Part shown: positions 27,543 to 35,864 of the stretch, one piece after another
Position numbering within the stretch: the stretch's first letter is position 1
Layout: every line of letters starts with the position of its first letter
Assembly: GCA_002343685.1 (NCBI GenBank)
Contig: DDRS01000017.1
Location: forward strand, 230,006-294,005
Direction of reading: 5' to 3'
Source: Thiobacillus denitrificans
GTDB taxonomy: Bacteria > Pseudomonadota > Gammaproteobacteria > Burkholderiales > Thiobacillaceae
DNA: 64,000 bases
The notes under the pieces: generated by a model
Told to the model about the DNA's origin: nothing
The model's database searches: none
What the model saw: the letters and a program-made list of their open reading frames with translations, nothing else
Translations under genes and position numbers: made by a program

Positions 27543-27941
27543 TTATTTACCCGAACCACAGTTGCAGACAAAGCGTAGATACGCCACCAACTCCTTGATT
27601 TCCTCGTCATTCATGACATTGCCCCAGGCCGGCATGAGCACCGACTTGTTCACTGCCAGCCCGCCGTCCTTGATGACGTGGAATATTTCCTCGTTGGGAA
27701 TGTCGCCCATCCCCTTCGCGTCGCTGTGGTCCCGTGGCTGGACGGACATATCGCGACTGTTGATCCCCCTGCCGTTGCGATTGATGCCGTGGCACTGAAC
27801 GCAGTAGGTGTTGTAGTTGCGAAGCGCACCCTGCGTGTACGGTTCATCTGCCGAGGCAGGGCCGCTGAACACGAAGCAGGAGGCCATGAGCAATCCGGCC
27901 CGCAGGAATGCAGGCACGCGTTGACCGAAATTCATTTTCAT
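27543..27941 (-). CDS. ncgC: Monoheme cytochrome c (NcgC-like)
   Basis: Periplasmic c-type cytochrome, 132 residues. It has a signal peptide (MKMNFGQ to about ASADE), one heme-binding CVQCH and a distal methionine in LMPAWGNVM. A second cysteine pair, CNC, is at the very C-terminus and is unusual. It overlaps the preceding cytochrome as ATGA and is 14 bases from nirK. It probably feeds electrons to NirK or the multicopper oxidase. The symbol is by position and analogy to N. europaea. Confidence 0.88.
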   Translation of the reverse strand: MKMNFGQRVPAFLRAGLLMASCFVFSGPASADEPYTQGALRNYNTYCVQCHGINRNGRGINSRDMSVQPRDHSDAKGMGDIPNEEIFHVIKDGGLAVNKSVLMPAWGNVMNDEEIKELVAYLRFVCNCGSGK

Positions 27942-28630
27942 TTCCCCTCCGATGCGCTGAGTTGCAGGATGTAACCCGTCAGTCGCTGCAGATCCGGTTC
28001 GGCCAGGTTGAGCGTGGGCATCCAGATGTGCGGATCGATCGCCTGCGGGTTCTTGATGTAGCTGTAGAGGTAATCGGGCTGCAGGCGCTCGGCGGCGGTG
28101 TAGAGCTCAGGCCCCGACGAACCGCCGGTTCCAGGTTTCGCCTGATGGCAGGCAGCACAGCCGCGGAGCTTGTTGAAGAACATCGCCCCCATGGACATGC
28201 TCACCTTGTCGCCCTTGAATGCGCCCTTGCTCACCAGGCCTGCCGGACCCGTCAACGCCATGAGCGCCTCGGCAACCGCTTCGGCATCTGCTTGCGACAG
28301 CTTCACATGAGCAGCCATAGTCGACTCATCCACGACGTCCTCCTTGTCGCTGCCCTTTATATGCTTGGTATACAACTCGCCGGCCGGCCGGATGCGTACC
28401 GGGTTCTGCAGCCATTTTTCCAGCCAGGGCCGGTTGAACTTGCTGCCTGCGTAGTACAGGTCCGGCCCCTTCCGCTCCCACAGGCGGTCGAGGCTGGCGT
28501 TGTCCGGTTTTACGACGGCGTGGCAACTGATGCATTGCGATTTCAGGATGCCAGCCCCGACACTGTCTGCAGCGAATGCCGGAGCTGCGACCAGCCCCAT
28601 GGCCAATGCGGCCAGAAAAGATAATTTCAT
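27938..28630 (-). CDS. ncgB: Diheme cytochrome c (NcgB-like)
   Basis: Periplasmic cytochrome of 230 residues with a signal peptide (MKLSFLAALAMGLVAAPAFA) and two c-type heme sites, CISCH near residue 33 and CAACH around residue 157. Possible distal methionines are near MAAHV and MPTLNLAEP. It follows the multicopper oxidase after 15 bases and is translationally coupled to the next cytochrome. A role in electron transfer within the nitrite/nitric-oxide pathway is inferred from the conserved cluster. Confidence 0.88.
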   Translation of the reverse strand: MKLSFLAALAMGLVAAPAFAADSVGAGILKSQCISCHAVVKPDNASLDRLWERKGPDLYYAGSKFNRPWLEKWLQNPVRIRPAGELYTKHIKGSDKEDVVDESTMAAHVKLSQADAEAVAEALMALTGPAGLVSKGAFKGDKVSMSMGAMFFNKLRGCAACHQAKPGTGGSSGPELYTAAERLQPDYLYSYIKNPQAIDPHIWMPTLNLAEPDLQRLTGYILQLSASEGK

Positions 28631-28645
28631 CGTCGATCCTTTCTC

Positions 28646-29701
28646 TTATTGAACGGCCTGGCCCTTGAAGGCAGGCGCGTCATACATGCCATAGGGCTTT
28701 TTCAGGGATTCTTCGTAATAGAAATCGGGCACGAACGCCTTGTCCTTCCAGGCATAGAACGGGTCGTTGCGGTTGATTTCGTTGTACTCGATGACCGTCA
28801 TCAGGCCGCCCATCGGCTTGTCGCCGTTCATCGTGTGGGAGTCGACGTGGTCATGCACCATCCAGCGACCCGGGTTGTCGGCGGTCAGGATGAGGTCGTA
28901 GCGTTCGCCCGGGCCGACCATGATGGTATCCGCCTCGTAGGGCATGGGCAGCGGACGGCCATCCTTGAAGGCCACCTGGAAGACGTGGCCGTGGATATGT
29001 ATGGAATGAGTCAATTCACCCGCGCCGATCAGGCGGATCCGCACCACATCGCCCTTGTTCACCCGAAGCGGCTGCGAATCGGGAAAAGCCTTGCCGTTGA
29101 GCGTGAAGTAATCCCACACATCCCCGGGGACGCCGCCGTAACCCGGCTTGAAAGCCCATTTCGACGCCCAGTCGGACAACATCAGGATGTAGTCCTTCGT
29201 CACCTTCTTCTCGATCGGCCTGGGTGTTTTCGGTTCGACGATGAAGGGGCCCCACATGCCGCGCATCGCCGCGTGCTCATTGACGTTGACATGGCAGTGG
29301 TACCACATGGTGCCGGACGGCTCGGCAATGAACTTGTAGGTAAAGGTGTCGCCAGGCTTGATCGCAGACTGGGTGGTGTCCGGCACGCCATCCATGCGCC
29401 AGGTTCCTTTTTGCAACATGCCGTGCCAGTGGATCGTGTGCGGCAGCGTGGTCAGATTGTTGACGTTGACAGTGAGCTCGTCGCCTTCCTTGACATGAAT
29501 CAAGGGGCCCGGCACCTGACCATTGAAGGCGAATGTGTGGAATTGCTGCTTGTCGACCAGCGTGATCTTGGTGTCCTCGATCGTCATCTCGAACGTGCGC
29601 TTGTCGGCATACCCGGGCATGGGATGACCCAAAGCCACCCCCAGACACAACAGGGCCGCGCCGCGGGTGATGCTGATTCGACGGTGAAATCCTTTTTTCA
29701 T
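28646..29701 (-). CDS. ncgA: Two-domain multicopper oxidase (NcgA-like)
   Basis: Periplasmic blue copper oxidase, 351 residues from ATG 29701 behind a GGGAGG ribosome site; the ORF's extra N-terminal residues lie in the promoter. A signal peptide is followed by two cupredoxin domains. Copper motifs are HWH (91-93), HCH (135-137) with His143, HIHGH (235-239) and HDH (283-285) with His289. The only cysteine, Cys136, is in domain 1, the type C two-domain arrangement reported for the N. europaea enzyme. It is first in the nirK operon and directly downstream of an NsrR operator. Confidence 0.9.
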   Translation of the reverse strand: MKKGFHRRISITRGAALLCLGVALGHPMPGYADKRTFEMTIEDTKITLVDKQQFHTFAFNGQVPGPLIHVKEGDELTVNVNNLTTLPHTIHWHGMLQKGTWRMDGVPDTTQSAIKPGDTFTYKFIAEPSGTMWYHCHVNVNEHAAMRGMWGPFIVEPKTPRPIEKKVTKDYILMLSDWASKWAFKPGYGGVPGDVWDYFTLNGKAFPDSQPLRVNKGDVVRIRLIGAGELTHSIHIHGHVFQVAFKDGRPLPMPYEADTIMVGPGERYDLILTADNPGRWMVHDHVDSHTMNGDKPMGGLMTVIEYNEINRNDPFYAWKDKAFVPDFYYEESLKKPYGMYDAPAFKGQAVQ

Positions 29702-29714
29702 ATGGCCTCCCTTT

Positions 29715-29737
29715 AAGATATATATGAAATATATCTT
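29715..29737. promoter_or_regulatory. NsrR operator upstream of ncgA
   Basis: The arms AAGATATATAT and AAATATATCTT form an 11-1-11 inverted repeat with two mismatched positions in the centre, matching the published NsrR form (AAGATG-type half sites). It covers the -10 region of the ncgA promoter, and nsrR lies just beyond. NO would relieve repression. Confidence 0.85.
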
Positions 29738-29756
29738 AACAAATGTCATATGACAA
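29728..29756 (-). promoter_or_regulatory. Promoter of the ncgABC-nirK operon
   Basis: On the minus strand, -35 TTGTCA (29756-29751) and -10 TATATT (29733-29728) are separated by exactly 17 bases. The -10 lies inside the NsrR operator. The -35 overlaps a perfect palindrome TGTCATATGACA (29744-29755), a possible second regulator site. Confidence 0.7.
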
Positions 29757-29830
29757 GGACCTGGGCTTCAATTTCCTAATGGTTATAAAGTGCCAATCCG
29801 AGGCCGGGCGCACGGCCAGACGCGGCCAGA

Positions 29831-29836
29831 TATAAT
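29831..29836 (+). promoter_or_regulatory. Candidate -10 of nsrR
   Basis: A TATAAT lies 63 bases upstream of the nsrR ATG. No clear -35 is visible, so this is tentative. Confidence 0.35.
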
Positions 29837-29899
29837 GACGTGTCAATCAGAGCATCCAGCACAACGCCACATGGCATAACGCAGACCGAAGGAGATGCC

Positions 29900-30385
29900 A
29901 TGCGGCTGACCAAATTCACGGACTTTTCCTTGCGTGTGATGATTTATCTGGCTCGTCACCCAAACGGCTTGGCGACCATTGCCGACATTGCGCAGGAGTA
30001 CGACATCCCCTCCACGCACCTGATGAAGGTGGTACATCGCCTGGCGCAATGCGGCTACATCGTGACGGTGCGTGGGAAGGGGGGTGGCATGCGGCTCGCC
30101 AGATCACCAGACATGATCAACGTAGGCGATCTGGTACGGGATACCGAAGACAACATGGACATCGCGGAATGCTTCAGCGCCGAGCACCAGAATTGCCCGA
30201 TGCTGCCGGCATGCGCACTGAAATCCATTCTGATCGAGGCACGCAAAAGCTTCTTGGCCACCCTGGATTTTTATCGCCTGTCAGATATCACGGGGAGCTC
30301 CATGCCTCCACTCGTGGCCCCCTTGCACCTGGTGCACGATATTTCGTCTCCGGCCGGCGGCCGCAAGAAGAAGCGTAGTGCCTGA
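29900..30385 (+). CDS. nsrR: Nitric-oxide-sensing Rrf2-family repressor NsrR
   Basis: Iron-sulfur winged-helix regulator of 161 residues. The Rrf2 helix-turn-helix (MRLTKFTDFSLRVMIYLA and TIADIAQEYDIPSTHLMKVVHRLAQ) is typical of NsrR. Three clustered cysteines at 91, 99 and 105 would bind the NO-sensitive cluster; the first gap is longer than in E. coli NsrR. The start ATG 29900 has a strong aaggag site; the 20 upstream residues in frame are discarded. It is divergent from the ncgABC-nirK operon, which carries a matching operator. Confidence 0.92.
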   Translation: MRLTKFTDFSLRVMIYLARHPNGLATIADIAQEYDIPSTHLMKVVHRLAQCGYIVTVRGKGGGMRLARSPDMINVGDLVRDTEDNMDIAECFSAEHQNCPMLPACALKSILIEARKSFLATLDFYRLSDITGSSMPPLVAPLHLVHDISSPAGGRKKKRSA

Positions 30386-30531
30386 GCGAATCGGATCTGC
30401 ATGCCACGAGGTGAGACGGGCTAAGCTTATATTCCGTACAGCCCCCTCGCTGCCGGGGCGACAGAGGGGAAACCGCACTGAGCGAGTGCGCATGACAAGC
30501 CAGTACGAGTCACCACGTCCATCACAAGTTA

Positions 30532-30563
30532 TTGAATTAAATAATATATTAGACTAAACTAAT
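30532..30563 (+). promoter_or_regulatory. Promoter and inverted repeat before RND adaptor
   Basis: The gap after nsrR (30386-30588) holds two short hairpins (30443-30469 and 30474-30490), then -35 TTGAAT (30532-30537) and -10 TAAACT (30555-30560) at 17-base spacing. An inverted repeat ATTAG-N6-CTAAT (30548-30563) sits over the -10 and may be an operator. Confidence 0.45.
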
Positions 30564-30588
30564 GGACGATTTTTCGGGAGATGCGTCA

Positions 30589-31629
30589 GTGTCTAAGTTT
30601 GCCTGCCTGCTGGCCTGTGCCGTACTCGTTTCGCAACCCGCCTGGGCTGCGCTGCCATTTACCACCACCACGGTGAATTACCAGATGACGGATACAGGCT
30701 ACAGCACCGAAGCCACCGTCGAGGCCGTCAAGCAGTCCACCGTCGCGGCCCAGGTATCGGGACGCGTGGCCGCGGTCAATTTCGATGCGGGAGATTACGT
30801 CAAGGCAGGATCGGTGATCGTACGGCTGTCTGCCCAGGAGTTGTCCTCGGCCGCGACGGGCAGCCAGGCACAAGTGGCCCAAGCTACCGCCACGCTGGAG
30901 AATGCACGCGCCAATTACGAACGCCAGCAGCAACTGTTCCAGCAGAAATTCATCAGTCAGGCCGCGCTCGATCGCGCCACGGCCGAGTACCGCTCAGCCG
31001 AGGCAGCCGCCCGTGCTGCCCGCGCCGGCGCGGGACAAACCGCAGCGGTCAGTGGCTACACCGTGATCACCGCACCGTTTTCCGGAATTGTGGCCGCCCG
31101 CCATGTCGAAGTCGGCGAAACCGTTACGCCCGGCAAACCGCTGATGACCGGCTTCGACCCCAAGGACATGCGGGTCATTGCCAACATCCCGCAATACAAG
31201 CTCGCCGAGGTCAAGGCTGCACCGCGCGTCGCAGTCGAGATTCCCTCGCTCAACAAATGGATTGCCGCCACCGGCATCACCGTGCTGCCGTCCGCCGACG
31301 TGGCCACCCACACGGTCAAGGTGCGCATCGACCTGCCTGCCGACGTGGAAGGTGTCATTCCCGGGATGTTCGCGCGTGCGCATTTCTCCATGGCCAGCGC
31401 GCGCAAGCTCACCATCCCGCTCAGCGCCGTCGTCCGGCGTTCGGAAATCACCGCGGTCTATGTCGTCAATCAGGGCAAGGTAAGCCTGCGGCAGGTCCGG
31501 CTGGGTACGCCGAACGCACGCGGGCAGGTGGAAGTGCTGGCCGGGCTGAACCCGGGCGACGTCATTGCGCTCGATCCGGTCAAGGCGGGCATCTACGCCA
31601 AAAGCACCGCCAACCAGCCAGCCAAGTAA
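30589..31629 (+). CDS. RND efflux periplasmic adaptor subunit
   Basis: Membrane-fusion protein of about 346 residues with a cleavable signal peptide (FACLLACAVLVSQPAWA), a biotinyl-lipoyl-like domain (VSGRVAAVNFDAGDYVKAG), a coiled-coil hairpin (ARANYERQQQLFQQKFISQ) and beta-barrel regions. I choose GTG 30589 because ggag lies 8 bases before it; ATG 30562 lacks a ribosome site and overlaps the -10. It partners the RND permease that starts 12 bases after its stop. No outer-membrane channel gene is nearby. Confidence 0.9.
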   Translation: MSKFACLLACAVLVSQPAWAALPFTTTTVNYQMTDTGYSTEATVEAVKQSTVAAQVSGRVAAVNFDAGDYVKAGSVIVRLSAQELSSAATGSQAQVAQATATLENARANYERQQQLFQQKFISQAALDRATAEYRSAEAAARAARAGAGQTAAVSGYTVITAPFSGIVAARHVEVGETVTPGKPLMTGFDPKDMRVIANIPQYKLAEVKAAPRVAVEIPSLNKWIAATGITVLPSADVATHTVKVRIDLPADVEGVIPGMFARAHFSMASARKLTIPLSAVVRRSEITAVYVVNQGKVSLRQVRLGTPNARGQVEVLAGLNPGDVIALDPVKAGIYAKSTANQPAK

Positions 31630-31641
31630 ACGGACAGACGC

Positions 31642-34600
31642 ATGGGACTCTCCGGACGCATCGCCCGTTTCTTCCTCACGTCCCAGCTCACGCCGCTGAT
31701 CGCATTGATCGCGGCCCTGCTGGGCCTGATTGCCATTCTGGTCACGCCGCGCGAGGAAGAGCCGCAGATCAACGTGACCATGGCCAACGTGTTCATCCCC
31801 TTCCCCGGCGCGTCGGCCAAGGACGTCGAAGCCCTGGTGGCAACGCCCGCCGAACAGGTGCTGTCGCAGATCGCCGGGATCGAGCACATCTACTCGGTCT
31901 CCAAGCCCGGCATGGCGATTCTGACCGTGCAGTATCTGGTCGGCCAGGACCGCACCCAGGCACTGGTGCGGCTGTACGACACCATCCAGGCCAATCGTGA
32001 CTGGGTCTCGCCCGAGCTTGGCGTCGGCGAGCCCATCATCAAACCGCTCGGCATCGACGACGTGCCGATCGTCACCGTCACCCTGTGGACGCGCGACCCG
32101 AACCGCGGCGCCTACGAACTGGAGCAGGCCGCCCACGCGGCCGAAATCGAACTCAAGCGCATTTCCGGCACCCGCGAAGTCACGACCATCGGCGGCCCCG
32201 GCCGCGCCGTGCGGGTGATGATGGATCCCGATCGCATGGCCGCATTCGGCATTACGCCCAAGGACATCCGCGACGCGCTACAAGTCTCCAACGCAGCCCA
32301 ACCCTCCGGCACGCTGGTCTCGAACAACCAGGAAATTCTCGTCCAGACCGGAACCTTCCTCACCGGCGCCGACGACGTCCGTCAACTTGTCGTCGGCGTC
32401 GCCCAGGGCCGCCCGGTCTACATCAGCGATGTGGCAAGCGTGACTGCAGGCCCCGACCAGCCCACCCGCTACGTCTGGCATGGCCCCGGCGCCGGCGGAA
32501 AAAACAAGGCCGACAACGGCCAGACCTACCCGGCGGTCACACTGGCGATTTCCAAGAAACCCGGCGAAAACGCGGTCGACGTGGCCAGAAAGGTCATCGC
32601 ACGCGTCAACAGCCTGCAAAACAGCGTCTTGCCAGAAGGTGTCGAGGTCAGCGTCACCCGCAACTACGGCGCCACCGCCGACGACAAGGCCAAGAAGCTG
32701 ATCCAGAAGCTGATTTTCGCGACGGCCTCGGTCGTCCTGCTGGTGCTGTTCGCCATCGGCAAGCGCGAAGCACTGATCGTCGGCGCCGCGGTGCTGTTGA
32801 CGCTCGCGGCCACGCTGTTCGCCTCGTGGGCCTGGGGGTTCACGCTCAATCGGGTATCGCTGTTCGCACTCATATTCTCGATCGGCATCCTGGTCGATGA
32901 CGCCATCGTGGTGGTGGAAAACATCCACCGTCGCATGAATCTGGACCACGACGGCCTCGAAGCGATCATTCCGCGTGCAGTCGACGAAGTGGGCGGGCCG
33001 ACCATCCTCGCCACCCTCACCGTGATCGCGGCCCTGCTGCCGATGGCTTTCGTCAGCGGTCTGATGGGCCCGTACATGAGCCCGATTCCGATCAACGCCT
33101 CGATCGGCATGGTGATCTCTCTCGCCATCGCCTTCATCGTCACGCCCTGGCTGGCGCTGAAACTGATCAAGCAAGAAGCGCACGGCGCACACGCGGCAAG
33201 CGACAACAAGTTGCTCGCCCTGTTCCGCGCCCGCCTCACGCCTTTCCTGCGCGGCAGCGAGGGCAAGGGTGCGCGTCGCAAGCTGTGGCTGGGGATCGGC
33301 GTCGCCATTCTGCTGTCGGTCGCCTTGCCGATGGTCAAGCTCGTCATCCTGAAAATGCTGCCGTTCGACAACAAGTCCGAATTCCAGATCATCGTCGACA
33401 TGCCGGTTGGCACGCCCCTGGAAAAGACTGCCCAGGTGCTGAGCGAAATGGGCACGGCGGTTGCGCAAGTCCCTGAAGTCACCGACTATCAGGCCTATGC
33501 CGGCACCGCTGCACCGATCAATTTCAACGGCCTGGTGCGACAGTATTACCTGCGCTCAGGCCCCGAGGTCGGGGATTTGCAGGTCAACCTGCTCGACAAA
33601 CACGACCGCGACCGCAAGAGCCACGAAATTGCACAGGCGATCCGTCCGGTGGTCGAAGCGATCGCCAGGAAGCACGGCGCCGACGTCAAAGTGGTCGAGG
33701 TGCCGCCCGGGCCGCCGGTCATGTCACCAATCGTGGCCGAAATATACGGCCCCGATTACGACGCACAGATCCAGGTCGCCAAGCAGGTACGCGGCGTCTT
33801 CGAAAAAACCAAGGGCATCGTCGCCATCGACGACACGGTCGAAGACGATGCCCAGCGCTTCGTGCTGCGCGTGCTGCAAAACAAGGCCGCGGTTGCCGGC
33901 GTGGCACAGAAGGACATCGTCGCAGCGATGAAGATGGGGCTGTCGGGCGAGAATGTCACACCCATCCACGGCAGCGGCGCCAAGTACGAAATTCCGGTGC
34001 GCATCACCCTGCCGCCTGAACGTCAGAGCGGGCTCGACGATTTACTGAAACTGACGGTGCGCGGTAACGACGGCAACCTGGTACCCCTGTCGGAGTTGAT
34101 TGAAGTGATGCCGAGCGCACGCGAAAAAACCATCTACCACAAGGACCTGCTGCCCGTGGTCTTCGTGGTCGGCGACACCGGCGGCAAGCTGGACTCGCCG
34201 CTGTATGGCCTATTCGAAATGCGCGGCGCACTGAAAGACAAACCGCTGGCGCAGGGCGGCACGCTGTCGGAGTACTTCATCCACCAGCCCGCCGATCCCT
34301 ACACCGGATTCAGCCTGAAATGGGACGGCGAGTGGCAGGTCACCTATGAGACCTTCCGCGACATGGGACTCGCCTATGCGGTCGGGCTGATACTGATCTA
34401 TATCCTGGTCGTCGCGCAGTTCAAGAGCTACCTGACCCCGCTCGTCATCATGGCGCCGATCCCGCTCACGATCATCGGTGTGATGCCGGGCCATGCCCTG
34501 CTCGGCGCGCAGTTCACCGCCACATCGATGATCGGGATGATCGCCCTGGCCGGCATCATCGTGCGCAACTCGATCCTGCTGGTCGATTTCATCAACGAGC

Positions 34601-34860
34601 AGGCGGCAGCCGGCATGGATTTCCAGGAAGCAGTGATCCAGGCCGGGGCCACCCGGGCCAAGCCCATCGTGCTGACCGGGCTGGCCGCCATGCTGGGCGC
34701 GTTCTTCATACTCGACGATCCGATTTTCTCCGGACTGGCGGTATCCTTGATTTTCGGCATTTTCGTCTCCACCTTGCTGACGCTGGTGGTGATTCCCGTG
34801 CTGTATTACGCTGCCAACTACCGTAAACATTCTTCACCGAAAGCAGGAGTTTCATCATGA
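31642..34860 (+). CDS. RND-family efflux permease
   Basis: Inner-membrane proton-driven efflux pump of 1072 residues, AcrB/MexB-like in architecture. The N-terminal transmembrane segment is followed by the large periplasmic porter region and a second half with TM cluster. TM4 carries the proton-relay aspartates in GILVDDAIVVVENIHRR. It lacks the metal-binding methionines of the CusA type, so organic substrates are likelier than Cu/Ag, but the substrate cannot be read. Its last bases overlap the DUF2892 gene as ATGA. Confidence 0.9.
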   Translation: MGLSGRIARFFLTSQLTPLIALIAALLGLIAILVTPREEEPQINVTMANVFIPFPGASAKDVEALVATPAEQVLSQIAGIEHIYSVSKPGMAILTVQYLVGQDRTQALVRLYDTIQANRDWVSPELGVGEPIIKPLGIDDVPIVTVTLWTRDPNRGAYELEQAAHAAEIELKRISGTREVTTIGGPGRAVRVMMDPDRMAAFGITPKDIRDALQVSNAAQPSGTLVSNNQEILVQTGTFLTGADDVRQLVVGVAQGRPVYISDVASVTAGPDQPTRYVWHGPGAGGKNKADNGQTYPAVTLAISKKPGENAVDVARKVIARVNSLQNSVLPEGVEVSVTRNYGATADDKAKKLIQKLIFATASVVLLVLFAIGKREALIVGAAVLLTLAATLFASWAWGFTLNRVSLFALIFSIGILVDDAIVVVENIHRRMNLDHDGLEAIIPRAVDEVGGPTILATLTVIAALLPMAFVSGLMGPYMSPIPINASIGMVISLAIAFIVTPWLALKLIKQEAHGAHAASDNKLLALFRARLTPFLRGSEGKGARRKLWLGIGVAILLSVALPMVKLVILKMLPFDNKSEFQIIVDMPVGTPLEKTAQVLSEMGTAVAQVPEVTDYQAYAGTAAPINFNGLVRQYYLRSGPEVGDLQVNLLDKHDRDRKSHEIAQAIRPVVEAIARKHGADVKVVEVPPGPPVMSPIVAEIYGPDYDAQIQVAKQVRGVFEKTKGIVAIDDTVEDDAQRFVLRVLQNKAAVAGVAQKDIVAAMKMGLSGENVTPIHGSGAKYEIPVRITLPPERQSGLDDLLKLTVRGNDGNLVPLSELIEVMPSAREKTIYHKDLLPVVFVVGDTGGKLDSPLYGLFEMRGALKDKPLAQGGTLSEYFIHQPADPYTGFSLKWDGEWQVTYETFRDMGLAYAVGLILIYILVVAQFKSYLTPLVIMAPIPLTIIGVMPGHALLGAQFTATSMIGMIALAGIIVRNSILLVDFINEQAAAGMDFQEAVIQAGATRAKPIVLTGLAAMLGAFFILDDPIFSGLAVSLIFGIFVSTLLTLVVIPVLYYAANYRKHSSPKAGVSS

Positions 34861-35075
34861 CCGTTGAACGTATGGTCCGTATCATCGCCGGATTTTTCAT
34901 CATGCTGTCGCTGGCATTGGCCCACTTTTCCGGCAGCGTCGACATGACCCACCTGTCGTGGCTGTGGTTCACCGCCTTCGTCGGCTTCAACCTGTTCCAG
35001 TCCGGCATCACCCGTTTCTGCCCGATGGACATCATGCTGAAGAAGGCGGGCGTCAAACCGGGCTGCGGACTGTAA
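34857..35075 (+). CDS. DUF2892-family small membrane protein
   Basis: A 72-residue protein with two hydrophobic segments (MVRIIAGFFIMLSLAL and LWLWFTAFVGFNLFQSG) and the family tail FCPMDIMLKKAGVKPGC. DUF2892 domains are often found fused or adjacent to rhodaneses, as in YgaP, and here a rhodanese gene follows by 9 bases. It overlaps the RND permease stop. Function unknown; a link to sulfur or thiol metabolism is inferred from context. Confidence 0.88.
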   Translation: MTVERMVRIIAGFFIMLSLALAHFSGSVDMTHLSWLWFTAFVGFNLFQSGITRFCPMDIMLKKAGVKPGCGL

Positions 35076-35084
35076 GGAGGGGAC

Positions 35085-35498
35085 ATGGACATTCAATTCC
35101 TGCAGCAGAACTGGATGCTGGTGGCCGTGGCCGGCGTATCCGGCGCCATGCTGGTGTGGTCCTTCATCGGCGGCAAGCTCTCCGGCATCGAGGAAGCCGA
35201 CACGCTGAAAGCCACCCGCCTTTTCAACGACGACGCGCTGATCCTCGACGTGCGCGAAGACAAGGAATTTGCCACCGGCCACATTCCCAGGGCCAAGCAC
35301 ATTCCGCTCGGCCAGCTGTCCGGCCGTCTCCAGGAACTCGAGAAATTCAAGGCCAAACCCATCCTCGTCACCTGCCGTAGCGGCCAGCGCTCGGCGCGCG
35401 CCTGCAACCTGCTGAAAAAGGCCGGTTTCGAGACCGTGTACAACCAGGCGGGCGGCATCCTGGCGTGGGAACGCGCCAACCTGCCTGTCGCCAAGTAA
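35085..35498 (+). CDS. Membrane-anchored rhodanese-like sulfurtransferase
   Basis: A 137-residue protein with an N-terminal membrane segment (WMLVAVAGVSGAMLVWSFIG) and one rhodanese domain with active-site loop CRSGQR at Cys97. The conserved DVRE and GHIPRAKHIPL motifs are present. The active loop favours persulfide sulfur transfer. It is between the DUF2892 gene and the glutaredoxin gene in a tight plus-strand run, similar to the YgaP pairing of rhodanese and DUF2892 domains. Confidence 0.92.
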   Translation: MDIQFLQQNWMLVAVAGVSGAMLVWSFIGGKLSGIEEADTLKATRLFNDDALILDVREDKEFATGHIPRAKHIPLGQLSGRLQELEKFKAKPILVTCRSGQRSARACNLLKKAGFETVYNQAGGILAWERANLPVAK

Positions 35499-35517
35499 TC
35501 CCGAACAAGGAGGCCCC

Positions 35518-35781
35518 ATGGCCAAAGTCGTCATGTATTGCACCGCCGTCTGTCCATACTGCGTCGCCGCAGAGCGGCTGCTGAAGAGCCGCGGCGTCAC
35601 CGAAATCGAAAAGATCCGCATCGATCTCGACCCGACCAAGCAGGAGGAAATGATGACGCGCACCGGCGGCCGTCGTACCGTCCCGCAGGTCTTCATCGGC
35701 GACACCCACGTCGGCGGCTTCGATGACACGTCCGCACTCGACGCCGCGGGCGAACTGGTGCCGCTGCTGAACCGCGCCTGA
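35518..35781 (+). CDS. grxC: Glutaredoxin 3 (GrxC-type)
   Basis: Dithiol glutaredoxin of 87 residues with active site CPYC at residues 12-15, the TVPQVFIG glutathione-binding cis-proline segment and GGFDD. It reduces glutathione-mixed disulfides and can supply ribonucleotide reductase. A gaggcc ribosome site precedes the ATG. It lies 19 bases after the rhodanese gene and upstream of a thioredoxin gene, so this run is a thiol-redox set. Confidence 0.94.
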   Translation: MAKVVMYCTAVCPYCVAAERLLKSRGVTEIEKIRIDLDPTKQEEMMTRTGGRRTVPQVFIGDTHVGGFDDTSALDAAGELVPLLNRA

Positions 35782-35791
35782 GCGCGCCGCT

Positions 35792-35818
35792 TGCCGGAAC
35801 ACGCTTGAATTTCCGGCA
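35792..35818 (+). promoter_or_regulatory. Hairpin between grxC and trxC
   Basis: TGCCGGAA (35792-35799) pairs with TTCCGGCA (35811-35818) across an 11-base loop. There is no T-run. It is the first of two hairpins in this gap and may weakly terminate grxC. Confidence 0.4.
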
Positions 35819-35829
35819 TCGCCCCCCAC

Positions 35830-35856
35830 CTTGAAGCGAAGATCATTCGCTTCAAG
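35830..35856 (+). promoter_or_regulatory. Hairpin occluding the trxC ribosome site
   Basis: A perfect 11-bp stem CTTGAAGCGAA with TTCGCTTCAAG and loop GATCA lies 8 bases before the trxC ATG. The Shine-Dalgarno-like AAGGA overlaps the 3' arm, so folding would limit initiation. A DNA-level operator is equally possible, since the element is a near-palindrome. Confidence 0.5.
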
Positions 35857-35864
35857 GACTCCCG

